From an uncultured Erysipelotrichales bacterium (lineage in GTDB: Bacteria > Bacillota_I > Bacilli_A > Erysipelotrichales > Coprobacillaceae): a stretch of DNA of 8,564 nucleotides. The stretch is from positions 1 to 8,564 of the forward strand of contig CAJUJC010000095.1 of assembly GCA_910586805.1 (NCBI GenBank), given 5' to 3'. A model generated the notes under the pieces. That model saw nothing but the letters and a program-made list of their open reading frames with translations, did no database searches and was not told the DNA's origin. The translations under genes were made by a program, and so were the position numbers. The first letter of the stretch is position 1, and each line of letters starts with the position of its first letter. Of this stretch, positions 1 to 6,166 are shown one piece after another.

Positions 1-1889
1 CTTGCAAATCTTTGCATTAATTCATCTTCAAAAGAAACAAAGAATAATGAACATCCTGGATCACCTTGACGTCCTGAACGTCCTCTTAACTGATTATCAA
101 TACGTCTTGATTCATGTCTTTCACTACCAATAACCATTAATCCACCAATTTCAGCGACACCTTCACCTAATTTAATGTCTGTACCACGCCCAGCCATGTT
201 TGTCGCAATAGTGACAGCACCTTTAACACCAGCTTTTTCAATAATCAACGCTTCTTTCGCATGGTTCTTTGCATTTAATACGTTATGTTTAATTCCACGT
301 TTATTTAACATTTTACTTAACAATTCAGATGTTTCAACAGAAACGGTCCCAAGCAAAATTGGTTGCCCATAGGCATGACGTTTCTCAACCTCATCACAAA
401 TTGCTTTATATTTTGCACGTTGTTTCGAATAAACCAAATCAGGTTTATCATCTCTAATAACAGGTTTATTTGTAGGGATTTCAATAACACGCATATTATA
501 AATTGTTCTAAATTCTTCTTCTTCAGTCTTTGCTGTTCCTGTCATCCCTGCTAATTTATTAAATAATCTAAAGAAATTTTGATAAGTAATTGTTGCAAGT
601 GTAACTGTTTCTTCTTTAATTGGTACACCTTCTTTAGCTTCTAATGCTTGATGTAAACCATCACTAAAAGCTCGTCCAGGCATAACACGTCCAGTAAATT
701 GATCAATGATCATAATACTTGCATTTCTAATATCATGACTTCCATCTTCTGTTGCAATCATATATTCAACATCTCTTGTCATTGTATAATTAGCCTTCAA
801 AGCCTGATTTATATGATGAACTAAAGATGTATGCTCAGGATCATATAGATTTTGAAGTCTAAATCCTTTTTCAGCTTTTGTAATACCTTCAGCAGTTAAA
901 GTCACTGTTTTACTTTCAATATCAACTTCATAATCTTTATCAGCAATCAATGACTTAACGAATTTATCTGCTTGCACATATAATGCAACTGTGTTTTTCT
1001 TACCACCAGAAATAATTAATGGTGTTCTTGATTCATCAACCAAAATAGAATCAACTTCATCAACCAATGCATAGTTTAAAGGTCGTAAAACCTTATCTTC
1101 TAATCTTGTCACCATATTATCTCTTAAGTAATCAAATCCTAACTCAGAGTTCGTTGTATAAGTCACATCACAAGCGTGTTGTTCTCTTTTTTGTTCTTTT
1201 GTTAATTCACGTCTATTTAAACCAACTGTTAATCCTAAAAATTCAAAAACCTTTCCATTTTCAGTCTTATCACGTTCAGCCAAATAATCATTAACTGTAA
1301 CGACATGAACACCTTTTCCTTCCAATGCATTCAAATAAACTGGGAAAACCGATGTTAAAGTCTTACCTTCACCTGTTTTCATTTCAGCAATATCTCCATT
1401 ATGTAAAGAAATTGCTCCCATAATTTGCACTTTAAATGCTTTTAAACCTAACTTTCTATCAGCTGCTTCTCTAACAACTGCAAAAGCTTCAACTAATATA
1501 TCATCTAATGAACTTCCATTTGTAATTTTTTCTTTTAAAACTTCAGTTTGATGAGATAATTCCTCATCACTCATTGCATGATACTTTGCTTCTAACGCAA
1601 GAACTTCCTCTGCTTGTTTAGATAATTTCTTCAAAATTTGGTTATCTTGAGAAAAAGCACTTTTAATTGAACCAAAAAAACCTTTTTTTGTTTTTTGTGG
1701 AGTTGTTTTGAACTCAATAGGTTGTACAGTTTTTTGAACAGCATCTTCAAATGTTTCAACAACAATGTCCTCTCCTAAATCATCACTTAAATCTACAATC
1801 TCAACTTCAGTATTTAATCCTAATGCTTCAATTTCCTTTGCTTCTTTCTTTTTTAATTCTTTTCTAATCTGTTGTTTTCTACTAGCCAT
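1..1889 (-). CDS. secA: Preprotein translocase ATPase SecA (3' end cut by window edge)
   Basis: SecA is the cytosolic ATPase that drives unfolded preproteins through the SecYEG channel. 629 codons are visible; the C-terminal scaffold, wing and tail lie beyond base 1. The reading matches Firmicutes SecA closely. Walker A (MKTGEGKT) has its Lys at about residue 176, the Walker B segment DEVDSILVDE starts at about 277, TNMAGRGTDIKLGEG is near 560-575, and motif VI (QLRGRSGRQGDPG) is near 593-610. The ATG at 1889 is preceded by GAAAGGAGA at 7-nt spacing. The usual SecA N-terminus (FFGSIKSAF here, like LGILNKMF in B. subtilis) begins only near residue 70. About 69 charged extra residues therefore precede it, and the next in-frame ATG is codon 106, inside the conserved fold. 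Its own promoter lies just upstream, and the flotillin gene ahead of it ends in a terminator. Identity is very sure; the function of the extension is unknown. Confidence 0.97.
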   Translation of the reverse strand, partial: MASRKQQIRKELKKKEAKEIEALGLNTEVEIVDLSDDLGEDIVVETFEDAVQKTVQPIEFKTTPQKTKKGFFGSIKSAFSQDNQILKKLSKQAEEVLALEAKYHAMSDEELSHQTEVLKEKITNGSSLDDILVEAFAVVREAADRKLGLKAFKVQIMGAISLHNGDIAEMKTGEGKTLTSVFPVYLNALEGKGVHVVTVNDYLAERDKTENGKVFEFLGLTVGLNRRELTKEQKREQHACDVTYTTNSELGFDYLRDNMVTRLEDKVLRPLNYALVDEVDSILVDESRTPLIISGGKKNTVALYVQADKFVKSLIADKDYEVDIESKTVTLTAEGITKAEKGFRLQNLYDPEHTSLVHHINQALKANYTMTRDVEYMIATEDGSHDIRNASIMIIDQFTGRVMPGRAFSDGLHQALEAKEGVPIKEETVTLATITYQNFFRLFNKLAGMTGTAKTEEEEFRTIYNMRVIEIPTNKPVIRDDKPDLVYSKQRAKYKAICDEVEKRHAYGQPILLGTVSVETSELLSKMLNKRGIKHNVLNAKNHAKEALIIEKAGVKGAVTIATNMAGRGTDIKLGEGVAEIGGLMVIGSERHESRRIDNQLRGRSGRQGDPGCSLFFVSFEDELMQRFA

Positions 1890-1896
1890 GAATAAA

Positions 1897-1905
1897 TCTC
1901 CTTTC
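1897..1905 (-). promoter_or_regulatory. secA ribosome binding site
   Basis: On the minus strand this reads GAAAGGAGA, a strong Shine-Dalgarno match, 7 nt before the ATG at 1889. It matters because it fixes the start that gives SecA its N-terminal extension. No comparable site or ATG exists near codon 70, where ordinary SecA proteins begin. Confidence 0.85.
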
Positions 1906-1926
1906 ATGCATACTAAAACTTTTTAC

Positions 1927-1956
1927 ATTATATCATATTATTTGTATATAAAACAA
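1927..1956 (-). promoter_or_regulatory. secA promoter, extended -10
   Basis: On the minus strand: TTGTTT (1956-1951), an 18-nt spacer, then TATAAT (1932-1927). The -10 is preceded by TGA, making an extended -10 element. Transcription would begin near 1920, giving a leader of about 30 nt that holds the GAAAGGAGA site. Consensus quality is good and the element sits downstream of the flotillin terminator, so secA is probably transcribed on its own. Confidence 0.7.
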
Positions 1957-2001
1957 TGTTAAACAAACAAAAAAACACTTTATCATATGAATTTTAAACT
2001 T

Positions 2002-2034
2002 GAAAAGAAAAGAAGCAAATTTTCTTTTGCTTCT
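2002..2034 (-). terminator. Intrinsic terminator of the flotillin gene
   Basis: A 9-bp stem (AGAAGCAAA at 2011-2019 with TTTGCTTCT at 2026-2034) closes a 6-nt loop. On the minus strand it is followed by TTTCTTTTC. It lies 70 nt past the flotillin stop and upstream of the secA promoter. Stem and flanks are nearly identical to the csp terminator at 3789-3821. Confidence 0.75.
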
Positions 2035-2103
2035 ACATCTTTATGAGATATTTTTACTATAACCTATATTCTAACTTAAATAATTAATATATAAGTACAA
2101 AGT

Positions 2104-3576
2104 TTACTTTTTATCATCCTTGTTATCATTACTATCATTTGTAGCTATTTTTCCACCTAAAAACCCAGCTAACAAACTCTTTAAATCAATACCAATAGAC
2201 TCATTCATTCCTTCACTCACTTGAGTCGCAGTTGTAACAATATCAGAAACTAGTTTTGCACTATTTCCTGCACCATACATTGTAATCTTATCAACGTTTT
2301 GAAGTGGTTTTGCGGCTGCTTCCACAGCTTTTGGTAACATATTAAAATACATTTCCATAACAGCTGCTTCTCCATATTTTTTCATAGCTTCTGCTTTTTT
2401 ATTAAGCGCTTCAGCTTCTGCTATACCTTTTGCTTCAATCGCTTTGGCTTTCGCTTCACCTTTTGCTTGAATACCAGCTGCTTCTTGTTCCATTTGATAT
2501 TTTACAGCCTCAGCATCTGCTTTCTTTGCTTCAGCTTCACGTTTCTTTTCAAACAATTGTGCTTCTGCCTCTTTTTGACGTTTATACAAGTCAGCATCTG
2601 CTCTTTGTTGTACTGCAAACTTTTCAGCTTCCGCTTGCTTTTTAATCTTCGCTTCAAGTTCTTGTTCTGTAACTTCAACATCTTTACGTCTTAATTCAAT
2701 TTCTTTTTCTTGACGCATGATATTTGCATCTGCAGTCGCAATTTCAATAGATTTACGTGATTGTTCTTCTTGAATTTTATATGCAGCATCTGCTTCTGCT
2801 TGTTTTGCATCAGCAATTTTTTTAAGTTCAGCTTGTTTAATTGCCAACTCATTATTACGTTCAGCAATTTTTGTATCAGCATCTACTTTCGCATCATTTG
2901 CTTCTTGTGATGCTTTTGCTTGTGCTTGTGCAATATCTCTTTCACTTACTGCACGAGAAATAGCAGCATTTTTTTGTATCTTAACAATATTATCAACACC
3001 CAAATTCTCAATAACGCCATTACCATCAACAAAATTTTGAACATTAAATGAAACAATATCTAATCCCATCTTTGCTAAATCAGGCTCAGCATTTTCCTTA
3101 ACCAATTCAGCAAATTTTTGACGGTCAGAAACCATTTCTTCAAGATTCATACGTCCAACAATTTCACGCATATTCCCTTCTAAAACTTCTCTTGCAACAT
3201 TAGCAATATATTCAACTGGCTTATTCAAGAAGTTTTGAGCTGCAAGATTCAATCTTTCTGAATCATCACTAATTTTAACATTGACTGCTGCATCAACATT
3301 AATATTAATATAATCAGCCGTAGGAACTGCATTTGATGTTTTCACATCAATAGGAATCAACTGTAAATTTAATTCATCTTTCTTTTCTAAAAAAGGAATC
3401 TTTACACCAGCCTTCCCAATTAAAACTTTAGGCTGTTTTCTCAACCCTGAAATAATATAAGCTGTATCTGGTGAAGCTTTTACATATCCTGTCATAATAA
3501 TAATTAAAACAAGTATAGCCACGACAATACCAATAATAACTGCAAAATAATTTGATAGCATTTCGATAAATTCCAT
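2104..3576 (-). CDS. floT: Flotillin-family SPFH protein (FloT-like)
   Basis: This is a 490-residue membrane scaffold of the flotillin family, which in bacteria organises membrane microdomains and affects fluidity and protein quality control. One N-terminal hydrophobic helix (about residues 11-29) is followed by an SPFH/band 7 domain (about 30-200, with family segments AREVLEG and DLAKMGLDIVSFNV). A long Ala/Glu/Lys coiled coil runs from about 205 to 400. The C-terminal assembly region contains YGEAAVMEMYFNMLPK and LQNVDKITMYGAG, both close to B. subtilis FloT. A hydrophilic Asp/Asn/Lys tail ends the protein. An ATG lies 8 codons further upstream (3600), but AAAGGATGG sits 6 nt before the ATG at 3576, and a likely promoter would start transcription at about 3598, so 3576 is preferred. 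No NfeD-type partner gene lies beside it. It is probably monocistronic. Confidence 0.92.
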   Translation of the reverse strand: MEFIEMLSNYFAVIIGIVVAILVLIIIMTGYVKASPDTAYIISGLRKQPKVLIGKAGVKIPFLEKKDELNLQLIPIDVKTSNAVPTADYININVDAAVNVKISDDSERLNLAAQNFLNKPVEYIANVAREVLEGNMREIVGRMNLEEMVSDRQKFAELVKENAEPDLAKMGLDIVSFNVQNFVDGNGVIENLGVDNIVKIQKNAAISRAVSERDIAQAQAKASQEANDAKVDADTKIAERNNELAIKQAELKKIADAKQAEADAAYKIQEEQSRKSIEIATADANIMRQEKEIELRRKDVEVTEQELEAKIKKQAEAEKFAVQQRADADLYKRQKEAEAQLFEKKREAEAKKADAEAVKYQMEQEAAGIQAKGEAKAKAIEAKGIAEAEALNKKAEAMKKYGEAAVMEMYFNMLPKAVEAAAKPLQNVDKITMYGAGNSAKLVSDIVTTATQVSEGMNESIGIDLKSLLAGFLGGKIATNDSNDNKDDKK

Positions 3577-3582
3577 ACATAT

Positions 3583-3591
3583 CCATCCTTT
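3583..3591 (-). promoter_or_regulatory. Ribosome binding site deciding the flotillin start
   Basis: The minus strand reads AAAGGATGG, ending 6 nt before the ATG at 3576. The ATG at 3600 lacks a site at proper distance; the nearest purine run (AAGGAAG) is more than 10 nt away. Confidence 0.7.
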
Positions 3592-3604
3592 TACTATCAT
3601 ATAT

Positions 3605-3634
3605 ATTTTATCACTTCCTTATTCATATTCGCAA
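3605..3634 (-). promoter_or_regulatory. Candidate flotillin promoter, extended -10
   Basis: On the minus strand: TTGCGA (3634-3629), an 18-nt spacer, then TAAAAT (3610-3605) preceded by TGA, an extended -10 like that of secA. A start near 3598 would give a leader of about 22 nt containing the ribosome site. A TATAAT further upstream (3656-3661) has no good -35. The remaining bases up to the csp terminator show nothing clear. Confidence 0.5.
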
Positions 3635-3788
3635 CAAATATCGACAAAATCGTACATTATAAACAAAAATGGACTTTTATTTCTCATTCAAACCTATCAA
3701 CATTTTGCATTATTTATAACAATATATATGAAATAATATTGGGAGAAGCCTTAAACAAAAAAATACTTTATAATAGTTATTTGAAAAA

Positions 3789-3821
3789 CAAAAGAAAAGA
3801 AGCAAAATCTCTTTTGCTTCT
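3789..3821 (-). terminator. Intrinsic terminator of csp, overlapping its stop codon
   Basis: A 10-bp stem (AGAAGCAAAA at 3798-3807 with TTTTGCTTCT at 3812-3821) closes a TCTC loop and is followed on the minus strand by TTTTCTTTTG. Two bases of the csp stop codon lie in the stem, so termination begins right at the end of the gene. It is a near copy of the element at 2002-2034. Confidence 0.85.
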
Positions 3822-4017
3822 ATATCTTTGTTACATGTTTTGCTTGTAATCCTCTATCACTTTGAAAAAGTTCAAATTCAACCATTTCGCCTTCATTTAA
3901 AGATTTATATCCATCTTGTTCAATTTGACTGTAGTGTACAAAAATATCTTTACCTTCTCCTCTATCAATGAATCCAAACCCTTTTTCTGAATTAAACCAT
4001 TTTACTTTTCCTTGCAT
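3820..4017 (-). CDS. csp: Cold-shock protein, CspA/CspB family
   Basis: This is a 65-residue single-domain cold-shock protein, the usual length for the family. It is a small five-stranded beta barrel that binds single-stranded RNA and DNA and melts mRNA structure, at low temperature or constitutively depending on the paralogue. The N-terminus MQGKVKWFNSEKGFGFI holds RNP1 (KGFGFI), and RNP2 (IFVHYS) follows near residues 29-34. A GTG three codons earlier is in frame but overlaps the AAAGGAG site, so the ATG at 4017, 8 nt from that site, is the start. It has its own terminator and a leader of roughly 100 nt if the proposed promoter is right, which suits cold-shock mRNAs. Which Csp paralogue this is, and whether cold induces it, cannot be told from sequence. 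Confidence 0.96.
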   Translation of the reverse strand: MQGKVKWFNSEKGFGFIDRGEGKDIFVHYSQIEQDGYKSLNEGEMVEFELFQSDRGLQAKHVTKI

Positions 4018-4025
4018 ACTTAACA

Positions 4026-4032
4026 CTCCTTT
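4026..4032 (-). promoter_or_regulatory. csp ribosome binding site
   Basis: The minus strand reads AAAGGAG, 8 nt before the ATG at 4017. The in-frame GTG at 4026 uses the last G of this site and so cannot be the start served by it. Confidence 0.85.
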
Positions 4033-4124
4033 ACTTCATGGTCAATATCATTATATGTGACTTTTATAAAAAATTTTCTCATATTCTGTCGAGTATCTTT
4101 TACTTTTTTCTTTTCATTGTATAC

Positions 4125-4153
4125 AATTTATAAAGATTGTTTCTTTTTGTCTA
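4125..4153 (-). promoter_or_regulatory. Tentative csp promoter
   Basis: On the minus strand: TAGACA (4153-4148, 5 of 6 to consensus), then 17 nt, then TAAATT (4130-4125), within the AT-rich run TTTATAAATT. The exact -10 register is uncertain. The start would fall near 4118, giving a leader of about 100 nt. The -35 overlaps the edge of the palindrome at 4150-4169. Confidence 0.35.
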
Positions 4154-4169
4154 TTTCCTGGGAAATAGA
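4150..4169. repeat. Palindrome upstream of csp, possible operator
   Basis: Two perfect 9-nt arms, TCTATTTCC and GGAAATAGA, are separated by only TG. It lies between the comFC terminator and the csp leader. No T-run follows on either strand (the plus side has TAAAAAAAG, the minus side CAAAAAG), so it is not a terminator. It overlaps the candidate csp -35, which would suit a dimeric repressor site. A perfect 12-bp palindrome (ATTGTATACAAT, 4116-4127) lies nearby. Confidence 0.5.
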
Positions 4170-4170
4170 T

Positions 4171-4197
4171 AAAAAAAGAGGGAAGATATTCTTCCCT
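4171..4197 (-). terminator. Intrinsic terminator of comFA-comFC
   Basis: An 8-bp stem (AGGGAAGA at 4179-4186 with TCTTCCCT at 4190-4197) has a 3-nt loop and is followed on the minus strand by CTTTTTTTA. The stem begins at the last base of the comFC stop codon. This is a textbook intrinsic terminator closing the competence operon before csp. Confidence 0.9.
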
Positions 4198-4835
4198 TAA
4201 TATCCTGCATTTTTTGAAGAGAGGATAAGAACTTCTATTTTTTGAGGAGAGCAGGATAGTATCAAGTCGATACATGTTGTAAGTGTACTCCCAGATGTTA
4301 TAACGTCATCTAGTATGAGAACCTTTTTCCCTCTTAACTGTTCTTGATGATATATTCCAATTTTTTCTTTAACTTTTAACCGTTCTTTATATGATAGATC
4401 GCTTTGTTTGTATTTTTCTTTTTTATATAGCCCTGTAAAAATAGGAAGATTTAATGTCTTAGCAATTTCTTCCATAGGTGCAAAACCACGTTTTAAATTA
4501 TCTTCTTTTGAACTAGGGGCAACGGCAATAATCCACCCTTGATAGATTGTTTGCAATTCAATAGAAAATAAACAAAGAAAAACATCTTTTAAAGCATAGT
4601 CATATAGTCCTTTATATTGATAAAGTAGAGTTCTAAAAAAATCATTATATTCATAAAGAATTGTAAGAGAGTGATGATGAAATGAAATTCTCCTTTGAAG
4701 TATAACAAATTTCTTCATACAACAATGACAAATAGGCATTGGTTTTAATAAATAGGCAAATGAGACATTTTTCAAAAGAGGTTCAAAGCAAATTAAACAC
4801 TCATTCTGTTGAGTTTTTTGATAGTGTTTATACAT
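4197..4835 (-). CDS. comFC: Late competence protein ComFC, phosphoribosyltransferase-like
   Basis: ComFC (related to E. coli GntX/ComF) works in DNA uptake during natural transformation, probably handling incoming single-stranded DNA with ComFA; its enzymatic activity is not settled. The 212 residues show a zinc-ribbon start with C13-x2-C16 and C36-x2-C39. The PRTase core has VAPSSKEDNLKRGF near 105-118 and QSDLSYKERL near 144-153. The phosphate-binding loop VLILDDVITSGST lies at 172-184. Length matches the family. The gene starts inside the end of comFA (43-nt overlap, different frame), so translation is probably coupled; only a weak AAAGAGA precedes the ATG. No comFB lies between the two genes, unlike B. 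subtilis. An intrinsic terminator follows directly. Confidence 0.93.
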   Translation of the reverse strand: MYKHYQKTQQNECLICFEPLLKNVSFAYLLKPMPICHCCMKKFVILQRRISFHHHSLTILYEYNDFFRTLLYQYKGLYDYALKDVFLCLFSIELQTIYQGWIIAVAPSSKEDNLKRGFAPMEEIAKTLNLPIFTGLYKKEKYKQSDLSYKERLKVKEKIGIYHQEQLRGKKVLILDDVITSGSTLTTCIDLILSCSPQKIEVLILSSKNAGY

Positions 4836-5929
4836 TTCTTTATCTCTTTTGATTTATAGGAATATAGTATGATAATATCACCAGTAGGATGATTTGGTTT
4901 ACGTCCCACTCTTCCTGCAATTTGAATCAATGTCCTTTCATCAAAAATAGTATGATCTCCACGATAAACAATGACATGAACATCTTCTATTGTTACGCCA
5001 CGTTCCAATACTGTTGTAGAAACAAGAACATAAAAATCATGTTCTTTTAAGTTTTGAAGTTTTTGTTGGGTGTTTGTTGTCAATGAAGAAACACCTTGAA
5101 CAGGTATTTTTCTATGATCTAAAAATCGAACGAACTTCTCTACATCTTTTAAAGTAGGCACATATATAATCCAACGTTTTCGTTTCATCAATAAGATAAA
5201 AAGAATAACCCATTTTTGCAAATATTGAGGAAAAAGAATGCTATGCGGAATAGGCAAATCGTATTGATGATATCTTTTATTCATGATAAATAATTGACCA
5301 TTTTGAATATCAGCTTCTTGAAAAGTTGCACTTAATTTAATATATGTTCCTAAACAACAACGAGCAAAGATTTCTTCTAAAACTTCATTGTTTTTAAAAG
5401 GAAATGCATCTACTTCGTTCGCTACCATTAAATGAAACCCAAAACCATTTTCAAACCTATACAGTTGATGCATTGTACATATAATGAATTGGGCATCTTC
5501 ATTTTCACAAACTCCACCATAAATAAGACCTATTTCAATATCTTTAAAACTTTCTTGAATACGTGCATAAAGTTCTTTTACCAATTCTTTTCTTGGAATA
5601 CAGAAGCAAACACGATGACCTTTGTTTAAGGCATATTGTATGGTTTGAAAAACAATTTCTGTTTTTCCCGAACCACAAACTGCCCAAACATAAGCATTTT
5701 GTTTGTTTTTGTAACATTTAAGGAGTTCATTAGAAATGTGCTTTTGTGATAAAGATAATTGAAATTTCAAATGATAGTGGATTTGACTTTGGGAATATGG
5801 CATTTGCTTGGTCATCCGTTTGTTTTCGATAAAGATTCTTGAAAAGACAATGCATTTTCTACAATAATATTTTCCATTGAGTTCATATAAATATGTTGCT
5901 TTTTCATTATGACATCGTGGACATTTCAT
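4793..5929 (-). CDS. comFA: Late competence helicase ComFA
   Basis: ComFA is a membrane-associated DEAD-box-like ATPase that helps pull transforming single-stranded DNA into the cell. From the ATG at 5929 the protein has 378 residues, shorter at its N-terminus than B. subtilis ComFA (about 463). A four-cysteine zinc site (C3-x2-C6 and C23-x2-C26) precedes the ATPase core. Walker A CGSGKT has its Lys at about 89, SAT is at about 200-202, STTVLERGVTI is near 304-314 and QIAGRVGR near 336-343. Motif II reads NEVDAFP (171-177), where the family has DEVDAFP; the codon is AAC. The start at 5929 is chosen because GGTGAT ends 4 nt before it; ATG 5935 and GTG 5938 overlap that site. It overlaps comFC. 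Identity is secure; full ATPase activity is less so. Confidence 0.93.
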   Translation of the reverse strand: MKCPRCHNEKATYLYELNGKYYCRKCIVFSRIFIENKRMTKQMPYSQSQIHYHLKFQLSLSQKHISNELLKCYKNKQNAYVWAVCGSGKTEIVFQTIQYALNKGHRVCFCIPRKELVKELYARIQESFKDIEIGLIYGGVCENEDAQFIICTMHQLYRFENGFGFHLMVANEVDAFPFKNNEVLEEIFARCCLGTYIKLSATFQEADIQNGQLFIMNKRYHQYDLPIPHSILFPQYLQKWVILFILLMKRKRWIIYVPTLKDVEKFVRFLDHRKIPVQGVSSLTTNTQQKLQNLKEHDFYVLVSTTVLERGVTIEDVHVIVYRGDHTIFDERTLIQIAGRVGRKPNHPTGDIIILYSYKSKEIKKCINTIKKLNRMSV

Positions 5930-5933
5930 TTTC

Positions 5934-5939
5934 ATCACC
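5934..5939 (-). promoter_or_regulatory. Ribosome binding site deciding the comFA start
   Basis: The minus strand reads GGTGAT, matching the 3' half of the GGAGGTGAT consensus, 4 nt before the ATG at 5929. That is the expected distance for this half. The alternative starts at 5935 and 5938 lie within it. Confidence 0.55.
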
Positions 5940-6152
5940 CATATGTATCATAGCATGTTCATAGAGCTCATGGGTCTCAAGTTTTTCTCTTTTTTTTCTT
6001 AAAATAATATCATGATTTTCTCACTTTTTTTATTTTTTTCCTTTATTATCAAGCATATTTGAGAAAATGATGAAACAAATACAATACAAAAATGAAAAAA
6101 TCATAAAAATCGCTATTTATTGTATATTTCTTTTTTTATTGACATATAGTTT
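5940..6152. promoter_or_regulatory. Divergent intergenic region between comFA and asnB
   Basis: This AT-rich spacer must hold the promoters of both divergent genes. On the minus side TATGAT (5952-5947) is preceded by TGC, an extended -10, but has no good -35 and would leave a leader of only about 11 nt. On the plus side TTGTAT (6120-6125) and TATAGT (6145-6150) are 19 nt apart, or CATATA at 17 nt. Both proposals are weak. I see no clear ComK-type box, T-box leader or riboswitch fold. Long T and A runs fill 5980-6050. Confidence 0.4.
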
Positions 6153-6161
6153 AAAGGGTGA
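6153..6161 (+). promoter_or_regulatory. asnB ribosome binding site
   Basis: AAAGGGTGA ends 5 nt before the ATG at 6167. An in-frame GTG at 6158 lies inside this site and is not used. The ATG choice also places Cys at residue 2, as AsnB requires. Confidence 0.85.
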
Positions 6162-6166
6162 AATAT

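Noticed and set aside
175..1962. Several open frames of 63-75 codons on the plus strand across secA
   Set aside because: They lie antisense to a clearly coding SecA frame, lack ribosome sites, and their translations are low-complexity Phe/Leu/Ser-rich shadows.
2430..2882. Open frames overlapping the flotillin coiled-coil region on both strands
   Set aside because: They are shadows of the repetitive Ala/Glu/Lys coding; compositions are biased and no start signals are present.
3577..3600. ATG at 3600 as the flotillin start
   Set aside because: No ribosome site at proper distance, and the likely transcript begins at about the same place. AAAGGATGG serves the ATG at 3576.
5432..5629. Plus-strand open frame inside comFA
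   Set aside because: Antisense to helicase motifs, no ribosome site, no recognisable protein.
5981..6050. Poly-T and poly-A rich stretch as a terminator or ComK box
   Set aside because: No stem of useful length precedes the T-runs, and no AAAA-N5-TTTT pair in the correct arrangement was found.
6139..6144. Perfect TTGACA before asnB as a -35 box
   Set aside because: A -10 at 16-18 nt would fall on the start codon and leave no ribosome site in the transcript, so it cannot drive asnB from this position.
6158..6166. GTG at 6158 as the asnB start
   Set aside because: It lies inside the AAAGGGTGA ribosome site and would bury the catalytic Cys at residue 5; the ATG at 6167 gives the required Met-Cys start.
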